A DNA stretch of 64,000 nt from Nocardiopsis potens DSM 45234. Lineage in GTDB: Bacteria; Actinomycetota; Actinomycetes; Streptosporangiales; Streptosporangiaceae. The position numbers and the translations under genes were made by a program. The notes under the pieces are model-generated. The model was given only the letters and a program-made list of their open reading frames with translations, was not told the DNA's origin and searched no databases. This document shows positions 54,352 through 62,825 of this stretch, in pieces. The number at the start of each line of letters is the position of its first letter. The first letter of the stretch is position 1. The stretch is from positions 1 through 64,000 of the forward strand of contig NZ_ANBB01000024.1 of the NCBI RefSeq assembly GCF_000341105.1. Direction: 5' to 3'.

Positions 54352-57300
54352 TCAGCGCGGTTCGGGGCGGTCCGGCCCGGAGCGGCCCGGTCCGGGCCGG
54401 TCCGGTTCGGGGACGCGGTCCAGCAGGGCCGCCAGGCCCGCCTCGTCGAGGAGGTCGGCGGGGCGGACGGTGACGTCGGCGCGGACGTAGTGGAAGGCGG
54501 CGCCGACCCGGTCGAGGGGCACGCCGGTGAGGTCGGCCCAGGCGACGCGGTACGCGGCGAGCTGCACCGCCACCGCGTCCCGCTCCCGGGCGCTGCGCGG
54601 CGGCCGGCCGGTCTTCCAGTCCACCACGTCGTAGCGGTCCCCGACCGGGTCGTGGAAGACCGCGTCCATCCGGCCGCGCACCAGCCGGTCGCCGATGACC
54701 GTCTCGAACGGCACCTCCACGTCCAGCGGGACGCGCGGGCCCCACTCGCTCGCCTCGAAGAGCCGGCGCAGCTCCTCCAGGTCCTCGTCGCCGCCGGCGC
54801 CGTCGTCCGCCGCGCCGGGCAGCTCGTCCGGGCCGAGCAGGGTCTCCTGGCCGTGCCGGCGCTCCAGCCAGCCGTGGAACGCGGTGCCCCGTCGGGTGTG
54901 CGGGGCGGGCGGGCGCGGCATCGGGCGGCGGATCCGCTGCGCCAGGGCGGCCGGGTCGCGGGCCAGGGTGACCAGGGAGGAGACCGTCAGGTGCTCGGGC
55001 AGGTCCACCTCGGCCGGGCCGCCGGAGCGCTCGCCGGCGGCGTCCCGGTGCGCGAGCAGCAGCTCGGCGTCGCGCGCCCAGCCGTCCAGCCGGCGGCGCA
55101 TCGACGCCGGCATCGACGCCCGCTCCAGGGTCTCCAGCCAGCGCCCGCCGTCCTCGCGGGCCTGCTCGACCAGGGCCGCGCCGGCCGCGATCTCCCGGTG
55201 CCGCTCGGCCGCCGCCCCGGTCTCCTCCTCCGGCGGGAGCGGCCAGTCGACCGGCTCCTCCCCGGAGGTCTGCGGGTTCTCCTCGCCCTCCTCCGGCGGC
55301 GGCGCCCAGACCGCGACCCGGCCGCCGCCGGCCTCGCAGGCCTCGCGCACCTCCTCCAGGAACGGGGAGGGGCCGCGCCGGGTGGCGCTGTCCCTGCCCC
55401 ACCAGTGCCCGGTGCACAGCAGCGCGTAGGAGGCCCGGGTGACGGCGACGTAGGCGAGCCGCCGCTCCTCCATCAGGTGCCGGGCCTTGTCCGCGGCGAG
55501 GAACTCCTTGACCCCGTCCTTGTCGACGTCGTCCAGCCGGGGCAGGCCGGCCGCGTCGCCGCGGAGCGGGAACGGCAGCTGGTGCGCGTGGCGCACCCAC
55601 GACCCGGCGTCCCGCGGGCTGGTGGGGAAGACCGAGGAGCGCCCGCCGTCCCCGGACAGCCCGGGGACCACCACCAGCGGCCACTCCAGGCCCTTGGCGG
55701 CGTGCACGGTCATCAGCTTGACCGTGTCGGTGGAGCCGACCCGCTCGCCGGGGGCGAGCCCGCGCTCGGCGTCCTCGGCCGAGCGCAGGTAGGTGAGGAA
55801 CGCCGCCAGGGTGGGGTCGTCGGTGCTGCCGGCGAAGCGGACCGCGGCGTCGGTGAAGGCGTCCAGGTCGGCGCGGGCGGCGAGCGGGTCGCGGCCGGGC
55901 CGGGCGGCCACCTCGATGTCCAGGCCCAGCACCCGCTCGGTCTCGGCGATCAGGTCGGGCAGCGGCTGCCCGGCGAGCTTGCGCAGGCCGCGCAGGTCGG
56001 CGGCGAGCATCGCCAGCCGCTCGTAGCCCGCCTCGGAGTACCGCTCGGCGGGCCCCAGGTCGTCCAGGGCGTCGACCAGGCTGCCGCTCTCCGCGGTCAG
56101 GTCGAGCACGGTGCTGCGGAGCAGGTCCTCGCTGTCGCCGGGGGCGCCGTCCGCGCCGGGCTCCGCGGCGCCCTCGGCCGCTTCGGCTCCCTGGCCGACG
56201 AGGTCGCGGCGGGACTCGCGGACCAGTTCGGAGGCGCGCTCGCCGAGCGCCACCAGGTCGCGCGGGCCGAGCCGGAGCCGCGGCCCGGTGAGCAGCCGGG
56301 CCAGCTCGTTGCCTGCGGCCGGGTCGTGCACCACCCGCAGCGCGGCGATGACGTCGCGCACCTCGGGCACGGTCATCAGCCCGCCGATGCCGACCACCTC
56401 GACCGGGATGCCGCGCGCCTCCAGCGCCTCGCGCATCGCGGAGAACTGGGCCCGCTTGCGGCAGAGCACCGCCACTCCGCCCGGGGTGAGCGGGCCGTCC
56501 TCGCCGGCGGGGCGGACCAGGCCGTCGGGGGCGAGGTCCTCGCGCTGGTCCAGGGCGGCGTGCACGGTGCGGGCGATCCACTCGGCCTCTTCGGTCTCGG
56601 TGCTCAGCAGCGCGCAGCCGACCGCGCCGCGACCGCGCCGGTTCGGCCCCGGGTGCAGCACCGGCACCTCGGCCCGGCCGCCGGCCGGCTCCCGGCCCCC
56701 GTCCCCGCCGGTGCGCAGCGGTTCGGAGATCCGGGTGGCGACGTCCAGGATCCGCTCGCCGTTGCGGAAGCTGGTGGAGAGCGCGTGCAGCGGCGCGGGC
56801 CGGCCGGGGGCCTCGGGGAAGTCGGTGGGGAAGGTGGTGAGGCCGCCGGCGCTGGCGCCGCGCCAGCCGTAGATCGACTGACAGGGGTCGCCGACCGCGG
56901 TGACCGGGTGGCCGCCGCCGAACAGCTCGCGCAGCAGGGTGAGCTGGGCGTGGCTGGTGTCCTGGTACTCGTCGAGCAGGACCACCCGGTAGCGGCTGCG
57001 CTCGGTCATGCCGACCTCGGGGTGGCGGGAGGCGATCCGCGCGGCCAGCGCCACCTGGTCGCCGAAGTCCATCACCTCGCGCGCGGCCTTGGCCGCGATG
57101 TACCGCTCCACCAGCGGCAGCAGCTGCTCGCGCATGCGCTGCGCGCCGACCAGCCGCCCGGTGGTCTCCTTGGTCTTCCGCTTGGCGGGCAGGGCGGCGG
57201 CGCGGTCGTCGATCCAGCGGCCGACGCCGCGCACGTCCTCGGGGGTGCGCAGGTGGTCGGAGAGGTCGCCGGCGAGTGCCAGCACCCGCTCGACCACGGT

Positions 57301-57828
57301 CTGCGGGCCGAGGTCGACGGCGTCCATCGGGCCGTCGTAGGTCTCCACGATGTGCGCGGCGAGCTGCCAGGACTGCCCCTGGCTGAGCAGCCGGGTGCCG
57401 GGCTCGATCGCCTCGCGCAGCGCGTGGTCGCCGACCAGCCGGGCGGCGTAGGAGTTGTAGGTGGAGACCTCCGGTTCGCCGTCGAGGACCTCGGCGGGGA
57501 CCTGCTCGGTGCCGCGCAGCTGGCCCAGCCGGGTGCGGACCCGCTCGGCGAGCTCGGCGACGGCCTTGCGGGTGAAGGTGAGGCCGAGCACCTGCTCGGG
57601 GCGGACGAAGCCGTTGGCGACCAGCCACACCACCCGGCCGGCCATGGTCTCGCTCTTGCCCGACCCGGCGCCCGCCACGACCACCGAGGGCCCCAGCGGC
57701 GCCGCGATCACCCGCGCCTGCTCGGGGGTGGGCTCCGGGCGGCCCAGCATCCGGGCGATCTCGGCGGGCGTGAGCACCCGCCGGGGGCGCTCCCCGTCCC
57801 CGGTCCCCCATGCGGCCCGATCGGTCAC
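54352..57828 (-). CDS. adnB: AdnB-type helicase-nuclease subunit
   Basis: A 1158-residue UvrD-like helicase fused to a RecB-family nuclease: motif I GAGSGKSETMAGRVVWL, II VVLLDEYQDTSHAQLTLLRE, III GDPCQSIYGWRGASA, IV STSFRNGERILDVATRI, V LMTVHAAKGLEWPLVVVPGL, VI RRLAYVAVTRASYALLC, then nuclease motifs GRMDAVFHD and DVVDWKTGRPP, DAVAVQLAAYR. AdnA-AdnB is the actinobacterial dimer that resects double-strand breaks. GTG at 57826-57828 has GGAGGAGG upstream; a GTG at 57879 does not. It follows adnA by 64 bp. A Pro/Gly/Arg-rich tail ends the protein. Confidence 0.92.
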   Translation of the reverse strand: MTDRAAWGTGDGERPRRVLTPAEIARMLGRPEPTPEQARVIAAPLGPSVVVAGAGSGKSETMAGRVVWLVANGFVRPEQVLGLTFTRKAVAELAERVRTRLGQLRGTEQVPAEVLDGEPEVSTYNSYAARLVGDHALREAIEPGTRLLSQGQSWQLAAHIVETYDGPMDAVDLGPQTVVERVLALAGDLSDHLRTPEDVRGVGRWIDDRAAALPAKRKTKETTGRLVGAQRMREQLLPLVERYIAAKAAREVMDFGDQVALAARIASRHPEVGMTERSRYRVVLLDEYQDTSHAQLTLLRELFGGGHPVTAVGDPCQSIYGWRGASAGGLTTFPTDFPEAPGRPAPLHALSTSFRNGERILDVATRISEPLRTGGDGGREPAGGRAEVPVLHPGPNRRGRGAVGCALLSTETEEAEWIARTVHAALDQREDLAPDGLVRPAGEDGPLTPGGVAVLCRKRAQFSAMREALEARGIPVEVVGIGGLMTVPEVRDVIAALRVVHDPAAGNELARLLTGPRLRLGPRDLVALGERASELVRESRRDLVGQGAEAAEGAAEPGADGAPGDSEDLLRSTVLDLTAESGSLVDALDDLGPAERYSEAGYERLAMLAADLRGLRKLAGQPLPDLIAETERVLGLDIEVAARPGRDPLAARADLDAFTDAAVRFAGSTDDPTLAAFLTYLRSAEDAERGLAPGERVGSTDTVKLMTVHAAKGLEWPLVVVPGLSGDGGRSSVFPTSPRDAGSWVRHAHQLPFPLRGDAAGLPRLDDVDKDGVKEFLAADKARHLMEERRLAYVAVTRASYALLCTGHWWGRDSATRRGPSPFLEEVREACEAGGGRVAVWAPPPEEGEENPQTSGEEPVDWPLPPEEETGAAAERHREIAAGAALVEQAREDGGRWLETLERASMPASMRRRLDGWARDAELLLAHRDAAGERSGGPAEVDLPEHLTVSSLVTLARDPAALAQRIRRPMPRPPAPHTRRGTAFHGWLERRHGQETLLGPDELPGAADDGAGGDEDLEELRRLFEASEWGPRVPLDVEVPFETVIGDRLVRGRMDAVFHDPVGDRYDVVDWKTGRPPRSARERDAVAVQLAAYRVAWADLTGVPLDRVGAAFHYVRADVTVRPADLLDEAGLAALLDRVPEPDRPGPGRSGPDRPEPR

Positions 57829-57892
57829 CTGCTCCTCCTCCGTCTTCCGCTCCGCTCCGCCTTGCCGTCCGCGCCGCACCCTCCGGGGCCGG

Positions 57893-60800
57893 TCACAGCC
57901 GCCTCCCCTCGTCGTGGGCGGGGCAGCTGGACCGGACCGGGCAGCGGCCGCACCGGTCGTTGCGGGTGGCGGAGAACCGGGCGCCGGACATGCCCTCGGC
58001 GGTCTCCAGGACGAGCCGGCCGGCCCACTCCGGGTCGGGGTCGCCGCCGAGCGGCCCCTGCTCCTGCTCCTTGGGGTTCTTCAGCGACCCGCCGACCTGG
58101 ACCAGCGAGGCCCCGCCCGGTTCGGTGAGGCCGAGGCCGGCGAAGGCGCCCTTGAGCACCGCGAGCTGGTAGACGCCCAGCTGCGGGAGGCGGCCCAGCT
58201 CGTCCTTGCCGGGCATGCTGCCGCCGGTCTTGATGTCGACGACGAAGCCGCGCCCCTGCTCGTCCCGCTCCAGGCGGTCCACCCGGCCGGTGATCTCCAC
58301 CCCGCCCACGTCGACCTTGAACCCCTCCTCGGTGACGACCAGTTCGCGCGGGTCGGCGCGGTGCCAGGCGATGAGCTTGCGCACCATCTCGTCGGTCTTC
58401 TCCCGCTGGCGGCCGGCGTACCAGGGGCCTCCGAAGTCCATCTCCGACCAGATCTCGTCCAGCCGGTGGTCGATCTCCTCCTTGGTGACGCCCTCGGCGA
58501 CCAGCACCGCCACCGCGTGCACGATGCTGCCGAGCGCCGAGGCGGTCTCCGTCCCGGAGGCACCGGCGCCCTTCTCCAGCAGCCAGCGGAGCCGGCAGGT
58601 GCTGAACGTCTCCACCTGGGACGGCGAGACCCGGATGCCCTCGCCCTCCTCGGCCAGCGGCCGGTCGTCGGAGATCGGCGTCAGCGCGTGCCATTCGGCG
58701 GGGTCGGCGCCGCGCTCGCCGGCGGCGGCCAGCCGGGCCAGGTGCGCGGCGGCGGCGCGGCGCAGCGGGTCGGGCCGGCCGGGGTCGGTCGCCACCGAGC
58801 GCAGGTCGGCGACGAGCGCCGGCAGCGACAGCCAGCGCCGCCCGGTGCCGACCCGCTCCGGTTCGCCCAGGCCCAGCTCGGCCAGGAAGCGCGACGGGCG
58901 CTCCTCGGTCTCCTCCCCGCCCACGGCGGTGACGACGAGCCGGCGGCGGGCCCGGGTCACCGCCACGTAGAACAGCCGGCGCTCCTCGTCGAGGAGCTTG
59001 GAGGCGACGGCCGCCCCCGCGGCGGAGGACTCCGGAGCGAACCCCGAGGCGGTGTCGACCAGCTCCTCCACCCCGAGCAGCGAGCCGCGCAGCCGCAGGT
59101 CGGGCCAGTCCCCCTCCTGCACCCCGGCGACGACCGCCAGGTCCCACTCCAGCCCTTTGGAGCGGTGCGCGGTGAGGATCCGCACCGACTCGCCCTCGGG
59201 GGCGTGCTCGGCGAGGGTGTCGCCGGGGATCTCCTGGGCCTCCAGGTCCTCCAGGAACCCCTCGGGGGCCCCGGGGGGCAGCCGGTCGCAGTAGCGGGCG
59301 GCGTTCTCGAACAGCGCCACCACCGCGTCCAGGTCCCGGTCGGCGGCGGCGCCGCGCCTGCCGCCGGCCTGGCTGGCGCGGAGCAGCCGGTCGCCCAGGC
59401 CGCTCGCCTTCCACACCTCCCAGAGCACGTCCTCGGCGCTGCCGCCGCGGGCGGCGGTGTCGGTGACGGTGGCGAGCAGCCGGGCCACCCGCCGGGCCGG
59501 CTCGGCCACGGCCGGGTCCACCAGGGTGAGTTCGCGCGGGTCGCGCAGCGCGTCGGCGATGAGCACCGCCGAGGAGCGCGGGCGGCGCCGCCCGCCGCCG
59601 GGCTCCTCCCCTTCGCCGTCCCCGGCGCCGCCTCCGGTGCCGCTCTCCGCCGCCTCCGCCGAGCTCTGCTCCGGGCCCCGCTCCGAACTCCGCTCCGCGC
59701 CGCCGTCCGCGGCGAAGGCGTCCAGCTCCAGCCGGCGCAGCGCCCTGCCGAGCCGGCGCAGCCGGACCGTGTCGGCCTCGCCGAACGGGGAGACCAGCAG
59801 CTCGTGCGCGGTGTCCGGGTCGAGCGAGTCCGGGTGCAGCCCGCAGCGCAGGAGCAGCAGCAGCGGGCGGACCACCGGCTCGGCGGCCAGCGGCAGCTCG
59901 TCGCGGGCCACCGCGACCGGCACGCCGGCCGCCAGCAGCGCCCGGCGCAGCACCGGGACCTGGCGGGTGGCCGAGCGGACCAGCACCGCCATCCGGGACC
60001 AGGGCAGGCCGTCCACCAGGTGGGCGCGGCGCAGCACGTCGGCGATGACCGCGGCCTCCTGGGTGGGGCTCTCCATGGCGAGCACCCGCACCTCGCCCTC
60101 CGGGGCGTCCGGCACCGGGGCCAGTTCGCGGTGGGCGTTGACCGGGCCGCCGTCCGGGGAGGGCGCCGCGGGCAGCCGCCGGGCCACCCCGCGCGAGGCG
60201 CGCAGCAGCGCCGGGCCGCTGCGCCGGCAGGTGCGCAGCGCGACCACCGGCGCGGGCTCGCCGGCGGCGTCCGGGAACCGCTGCGGGAAGTCGAGGATGC
60301 CGCGCACGTCGGCGCCGCGGAATCCGTAGATGGACTGGTCGGGGTCGCCGACGGCGATCAGGTCCCGGCCGTCGCCGGCCAGCGCGCGCAGCAGCTCCTC
60401 CTGCGCGGGGTCGGTGTCCTGGTACTCGTCGACGAAGACGACCTCCCGGGCGGCCCGCTCCCGGGCCAGCACGTCGGGGTCGGAGAGCAGGTTCGCGGCG
60501 ACCCGGACCAGTTCGGCGTAGTCGAGCGTGGGCACCGGCGCGACGTCGAACCGGCCGGTGTAGCGGTCCAGGAAGCCGCCGGCGGCCGCCCAGTCGTCCC
60601 GGCCCCGCTCGCGGCCCATCCGCTCCAGGTCGGCGGAGCCCAGGCCGCGCTCCTGGGCGCGCATCAGGAAGTCGCGCAGCTCCTCGGCGAAGCCGCGGGT
60701 GGCCAGGGCCGGGCGGAGCCGCTCCGGCCACCCCTGGGCCCCGTCCTCCAGCTCGCCGGCGAGCAGCTCGCGCACCTCCATCAGCTGCTCGGGGCCGGAG

Positions 60801-61171
60801 AGCAGCCGGGGCGGCAGGTCGCCGAGGCGCTGGAACTCTCGGCGGATCAGCGCATAGGCGTAGCTGTGGAAGGTGAGGGCGAGCGGTTCGCGGGTGGTCC
60901 GGCGCAGCCGCGAGGTGATGCGGTGCCGCAGCTCCTCGGCGGCCTTGCGGCTGAAGGTCAGCACCAGGACGGAGCGGGGGTCGGCGCCGCGGTTCTCGAT
61001 CCGGTCGACGACGGCCTCGACGATCGTGGTGGTCTTGCCGGTGCCGGGGCCCGCCAGGACCAGCAGCGGCCCGCCCTTGTGCGCCACCACCCGGCGCTGG
61101 GCGCCGTCGAGCACCGGCGGCGGTGCGGCGCGGCGCGCACGCCTGACGAGCCGGTACGGGGATGGGTTCAC
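57893..61171 (-). CDS. adnA: AdnA-type helicase-nuclease subunit
   Basis: A 1092-residue protein with an SF1 helicase N-half (motif I LVLAGPGTGKTTTIVEAVVD; II VVFVDEYQDTDPAQEELLRA; III GDPDQSIYGFRGADV; V TAHRSKGLEWDLAVVAG; VI RRLFYVAVTRARRRLV) and a C-terminal RecB-like nuclease with GRVDRLERD, VVDIKTGGSMP, and an iron-sulfur cysteine set (FSTCRLRWLL plus CGRCPVRSSC). An acidic Gly/Glu/Ser insertion lies near residues 500-540. The GTG at 61169-61171 is the start; a LexA-like box lies at 61217-61232. First gene of the adnA-adnB operon. Confidence 0.92.
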   Translation of the reverse strand: MNPSPYRLVRRARRAAPPPVLDGAQRRVVAHKGGPLLVLAGPGTGKTTTIVEAVVDRIENRGADPRSVLVLTFSRKAAEELRHRITSRLRRTTREPLALTFHSYAYALIRREFQRLGDLPPRLLSGPEQLMEVRELLAGELEDGAQGWPERLRPALATRGFAEELRDFLMRAQERGLGSADLERMGRERGRDDWAAAGGFLDRYTGRFDVAPVPTLDYAELVRVAANLLSDPDVLARERAAREVVFVDEYQDTDPAQEELLRALAGDGRDLIAVGDPDQSIYGFRGADVRGILDFPQRFPDAAGEPAPVVALRTCRRSGPALLRASRGVARRLPAAPSPDGGPVNAHRELAPVPDAPEGEVRVLAMESPTQEAAVIADVLRRAHLVDGLPWSRMAVLVRSATRQVPVLRRALLAAGVPVAVARDELPLAAEPVVRPLLLLLRCGLHPDSLDPDTAHELLVSPFGEADTVRLRRLGRALRRLELDAFAADGGAERSSERGPEQSSAEAAESGTGGGAGDGEGEEPGGGRRRPRSSAVLIADALRDPRELTLVDPAVAEPARRVARLLATVTDTAARGGSAEDVLWEVWKASGLGDRLLRASQAGGRRGAAADRDLDAVVALFENAARYCDRLPPGAPEGFLEDLEAQEIPGDTLAEHAPEGESVRILTAHRSKGLEWDLAVVAGVQEGDWPDLRLRGSLLGVEELVDTASGFAPESSAAGAAVASKLLDEERRLFYVAVTRARRRLVVTAVGGEETEERPSRFLAELGLGEPERVGTGRRWLSLPALVADLRSVATDPGRPDPLRRAAAAHLARLAAAGERGADPAEWHALTPISDDRPLAEEGEGIRVSPSQVETFSTCRLRWLLEKGAGASGTETASALGSIVHAVAVLVAEGVTKEEIDHRLDEIWSEMDFGGPWYAGRQREKTDEMVRKLIAWHRADPRELVVTEEGFKVDVGGVEITGRVDRLERDEQGRGFVVDIKTGGSMPGKDELGRLPQLGVYQLAVLKGAFAGLGLTEPGGASLVQVGGSLKNPKEQEQGPLGGDPDPEWAGRLVLETAEGMSGARFSATRNDRCGRCPVRSSCPAHDEGRRL

Positions 61172-61216
61172 CCCGCCAAGTTCACCACATCCCCACGGGG
61201 ATCGCCGCCATTCGGA

Positions 61217-61232
61217 TCGAACATTTGTACGT
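61217..61232. promoter_or_regulatory. LexA (SOS)-like box upstream of adnAB
   Basis: TCGAACATTTGTACGT matches the actinobacterial SOS palindrome TCGAACATATGTTCGA at 13 of 16 positions; the left half is perfect, the right half has two changes. About 46-61 bp upstream of the adnA GTG. The remaining region up to 61365 contains imperfect GC-rich inverted repeats only. Confidence 0.45.
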
Positions 61233-61365
61233 GATCTTCACACGGTTCCCGCTGGGCGACCGCCCGGACCCGCTCGGTGAGCGGCCCCGGCACCGAGCGC
61301 GCTGCCGCGGTCACCCCGCGTCCCCGCGGCGCCGGGATCGCCGCCCTGGGAGGGCGCTGCTCCCG

Positions 61366-61881
61366 TCAGCGGCCCGACGGGGCCCGGAGCAGGTATTCGA
61401 GGTGCGGGCGGCCGTAGGCCTCCACCTCGCGGGAGAAGGCGAAGCCCAGCTTCTCCAGCACCCGGGACGAGGCCGGGTTGGCCGGGTCCACCACCCCGGT
61501 GAGCAGGGGGAGACCCAGCTCGCCGAAGGCCGCGGCGGTACAGAGCCGCCCGGCCTCGGTGGCCAGGCCGCGCCCCCACCACGCGCGCGCCAGGGTGTAG
61601 CCGAACTCGGCGCCCTCCTCCCGGGCCTCGAAGCCGGCGTCGCCGATGACCGCGCCGGTGGCGGCGTCCTCCACCGCCCAGAAGGCGTAGCCGTGCTCTT
61701 CCTGGTGCCAGATGTACCCGGCGACCATCTCGGCGGTCTCGGCGGCCGCGGCCGGCTTTCCGTGGGCGACGTGGCGCATCACCTCGGGGTCGCCGTAGAC
61801 CTCGTGGACGGCGTCCCGGTCGCCGTCCCGGAACGGGCGCAGTCGGATCCGGTCGCTCTGCAAGGGGAATCGGATGCTCAC
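61366..61881 (-). CDS. GNAT-family N-acetyltransferase (RimJ/RimL-like)
   Basis: A 171-residue GNAT protein: QSDRIRLRPFRDGDRDAV at the N-terminus, AVIGDAGFEAREEGAEFGYT (strand 4) and the acetyl-CoA loop RAWWGRGLATEAG, then DPANPASSRVLEKLGFAF. RimJ/RimL-like subgroup, which acetylates protein N-termini, antibiotics or small molecules; the substrate here is unknown. The GTG at 61879-61881 follows GGAAGGGTGG. Downstream of the ATL gene on the same strand (gap 68 bp). Confidence 0.86.
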   Translation of the reverse strand: MSIRFPLQSDRIRLRPFRDGDRDAVHEVYGDPEVMRHVAHGKPAAAAETAEMVAGYIWHQEEHGYAFWAVEDAATGAVIGDAGFEAREEGAEFGYTLARAWWGRGLATEAGRLCTAAAFGELGLPLLTGVVDPANPASSRVLEKLGFAFSREVEAYGRPHLEYLLRAPSGR

Positions 61882-61949
61882 GTGCGCCCACCCTTCCCGC
61901 GCCCCCGGCCCGCCGTCAACGCGTTTTCCCCGCGGCCGCGGCGCGCCCC

Positions 61950-62288
61950 TCAGCGCTCCGGCCCGTCCTCGGCGCCGGGGCCCTCCCAGCGGGCGCGGCG
62001 CATGTCGACCCGGTCGGCGCCGGGGCGCATCGGGGTCGCCTCCTCGGCGTAGCGGGCCAGGGCGCGCACCTCGTGGCCGGGCGGCGGGGTGCCGTCCGCG
62101 CGGATGACCCGCCACCACGGAACGCCGCCGCCCCAGGCCGCCATCGCCGCGCCGACCTGGCGCGGCCCGCCCTCCCCCAGGTACTCGGCGACGTCGCCGT
62201 AGGACATCACCCGGCCGGGCGGTATCCGCTCCACGAAGTCGAGCACGCGCTCGCCGTACTCGGTGGGGTGCGATTCGTATCGGGCCAT
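61950..62288 (-). CDS. Alkyltransferase-like protein (ATL, MGMT family)
   Basis: A 112-residue protein with the DNA-binding half of O6-methylguanine methyltransferases: ERIPPGRVMSYGDVAEYLGE, GPRQVGAAMAAW and VPWWRVIRADGT. The active-site PCHRV of MGMT is replaced by PWWRV, so the protein cannot accept an alkyl group. ATL proteins bind O6-alkylguanine and hand lesions to nucleotide-excision repair. ATG start. Mycobacteria carry a similar gene beside adnAB. Confidence 0.9.
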   Translation of the reverse strand: MARYESHPTEYGERVLDFVERIPPGRVMSYGDVAEYLGEGGPRQVGAAMAAWGGGVPWWRVIRADGTPPPGHEVRALARYAEEATPMRPGADRVDMRRARWEGPGAEDGPER

Positions 62289-62341
62289 GCCCCGACCCTA
62301 GACCGGCGCCGGCCGGACCGGGGCGGGGCCTCCGGGGCCGG

Positions 62342-62710
62342 TCAGTGCGCCACCGGGCGGCGGCCGCCGACGCCGCCGGGGCGGCCCACCTGGACGATGC
62401 CGGCGGCGCCGGCGATCATCACGACCGCACCGAGGATCCACGCCGTCCAGGCGGCGCCCGCGTTGGTCCCGGCGAAACCGGTCAGCCAGGGCGAGAGGAA
62501 GACCAGCGCGCCCAGGCCGAAGATGAACCCCTCGCCGGCGAGCATGCCCGGGTGGGTGATCGACATCGTCGATGCGAGCACGATGAGCAGGGCCAGTACG
62601 AACAGCGCCGCCTTCTGCGGCCCGAGCATCCCGTGCCAGATCCAGCTGACGGCGAGCAGCACGCCCGCGGTGATCGCCGCCCAGTCCTGCCAGCGTCCCT
62701 TGACCGTCAT
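62342..62710 (-). CDS. SPW-repeat small membrane protein
   Basis: A 122-residue four-helix membrane protein. KGRWQDWAAITAGVLLAVSW and a second repeat GALVFLSPWLTGFAGTNAGA-AWTAWILGAVV carry the W..W....G..L..SPW pattern of the SPW-repeat family; the first repeat has AVSWIW instead of LSPW. The function of the family is unknown. ATG at 62708-62710 with GGAGGAGG six bases upstream; the frame extends to 62782 without support. Confidence 0.85.
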   Translation of the reverse strand: MTVKGRWQDWAAITAGVLLAVSWIWHGMLGPQKAALFVLALLIVLASTMSITHPGMLAGEGFIFGLGALVFLSPWLTGFAGTNAGAAWTAWILGAVVMIAGAAGIVQVGRPGGVGGRRPVAH

Positions 62711-62783
62711 GGCAGACCTCCTCCGCACCGGCTCCGCCGCCGGCGCTGTCTGCCATATACCCGCTCCGGGCCCGGACGGCACG

Positions 62784-62814
62784 GCGCCCCGGCCGCGCGG
62801 GGCGGCCGGGGCGC
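62784..62814. terminator. Hairpin downstream of moeZ
   Basis: Perfect 13-bp stem GCGCCCCGGCCGC / GCGGCCGGGGCGC with a 5-base loop, 12 bp after the moeZ stop on the minus strand. Confidence 0.6.
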
Positions 62815-62825
62815 ACGGGGGCCGG

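Noticed and set aside
61233-61365. Possible seventh member of the palindrome family
   Set aside because: Only imperfect GC-rich inverted repeats are present; the GATGATC-like ends and GAGCGCTC centre are missing.
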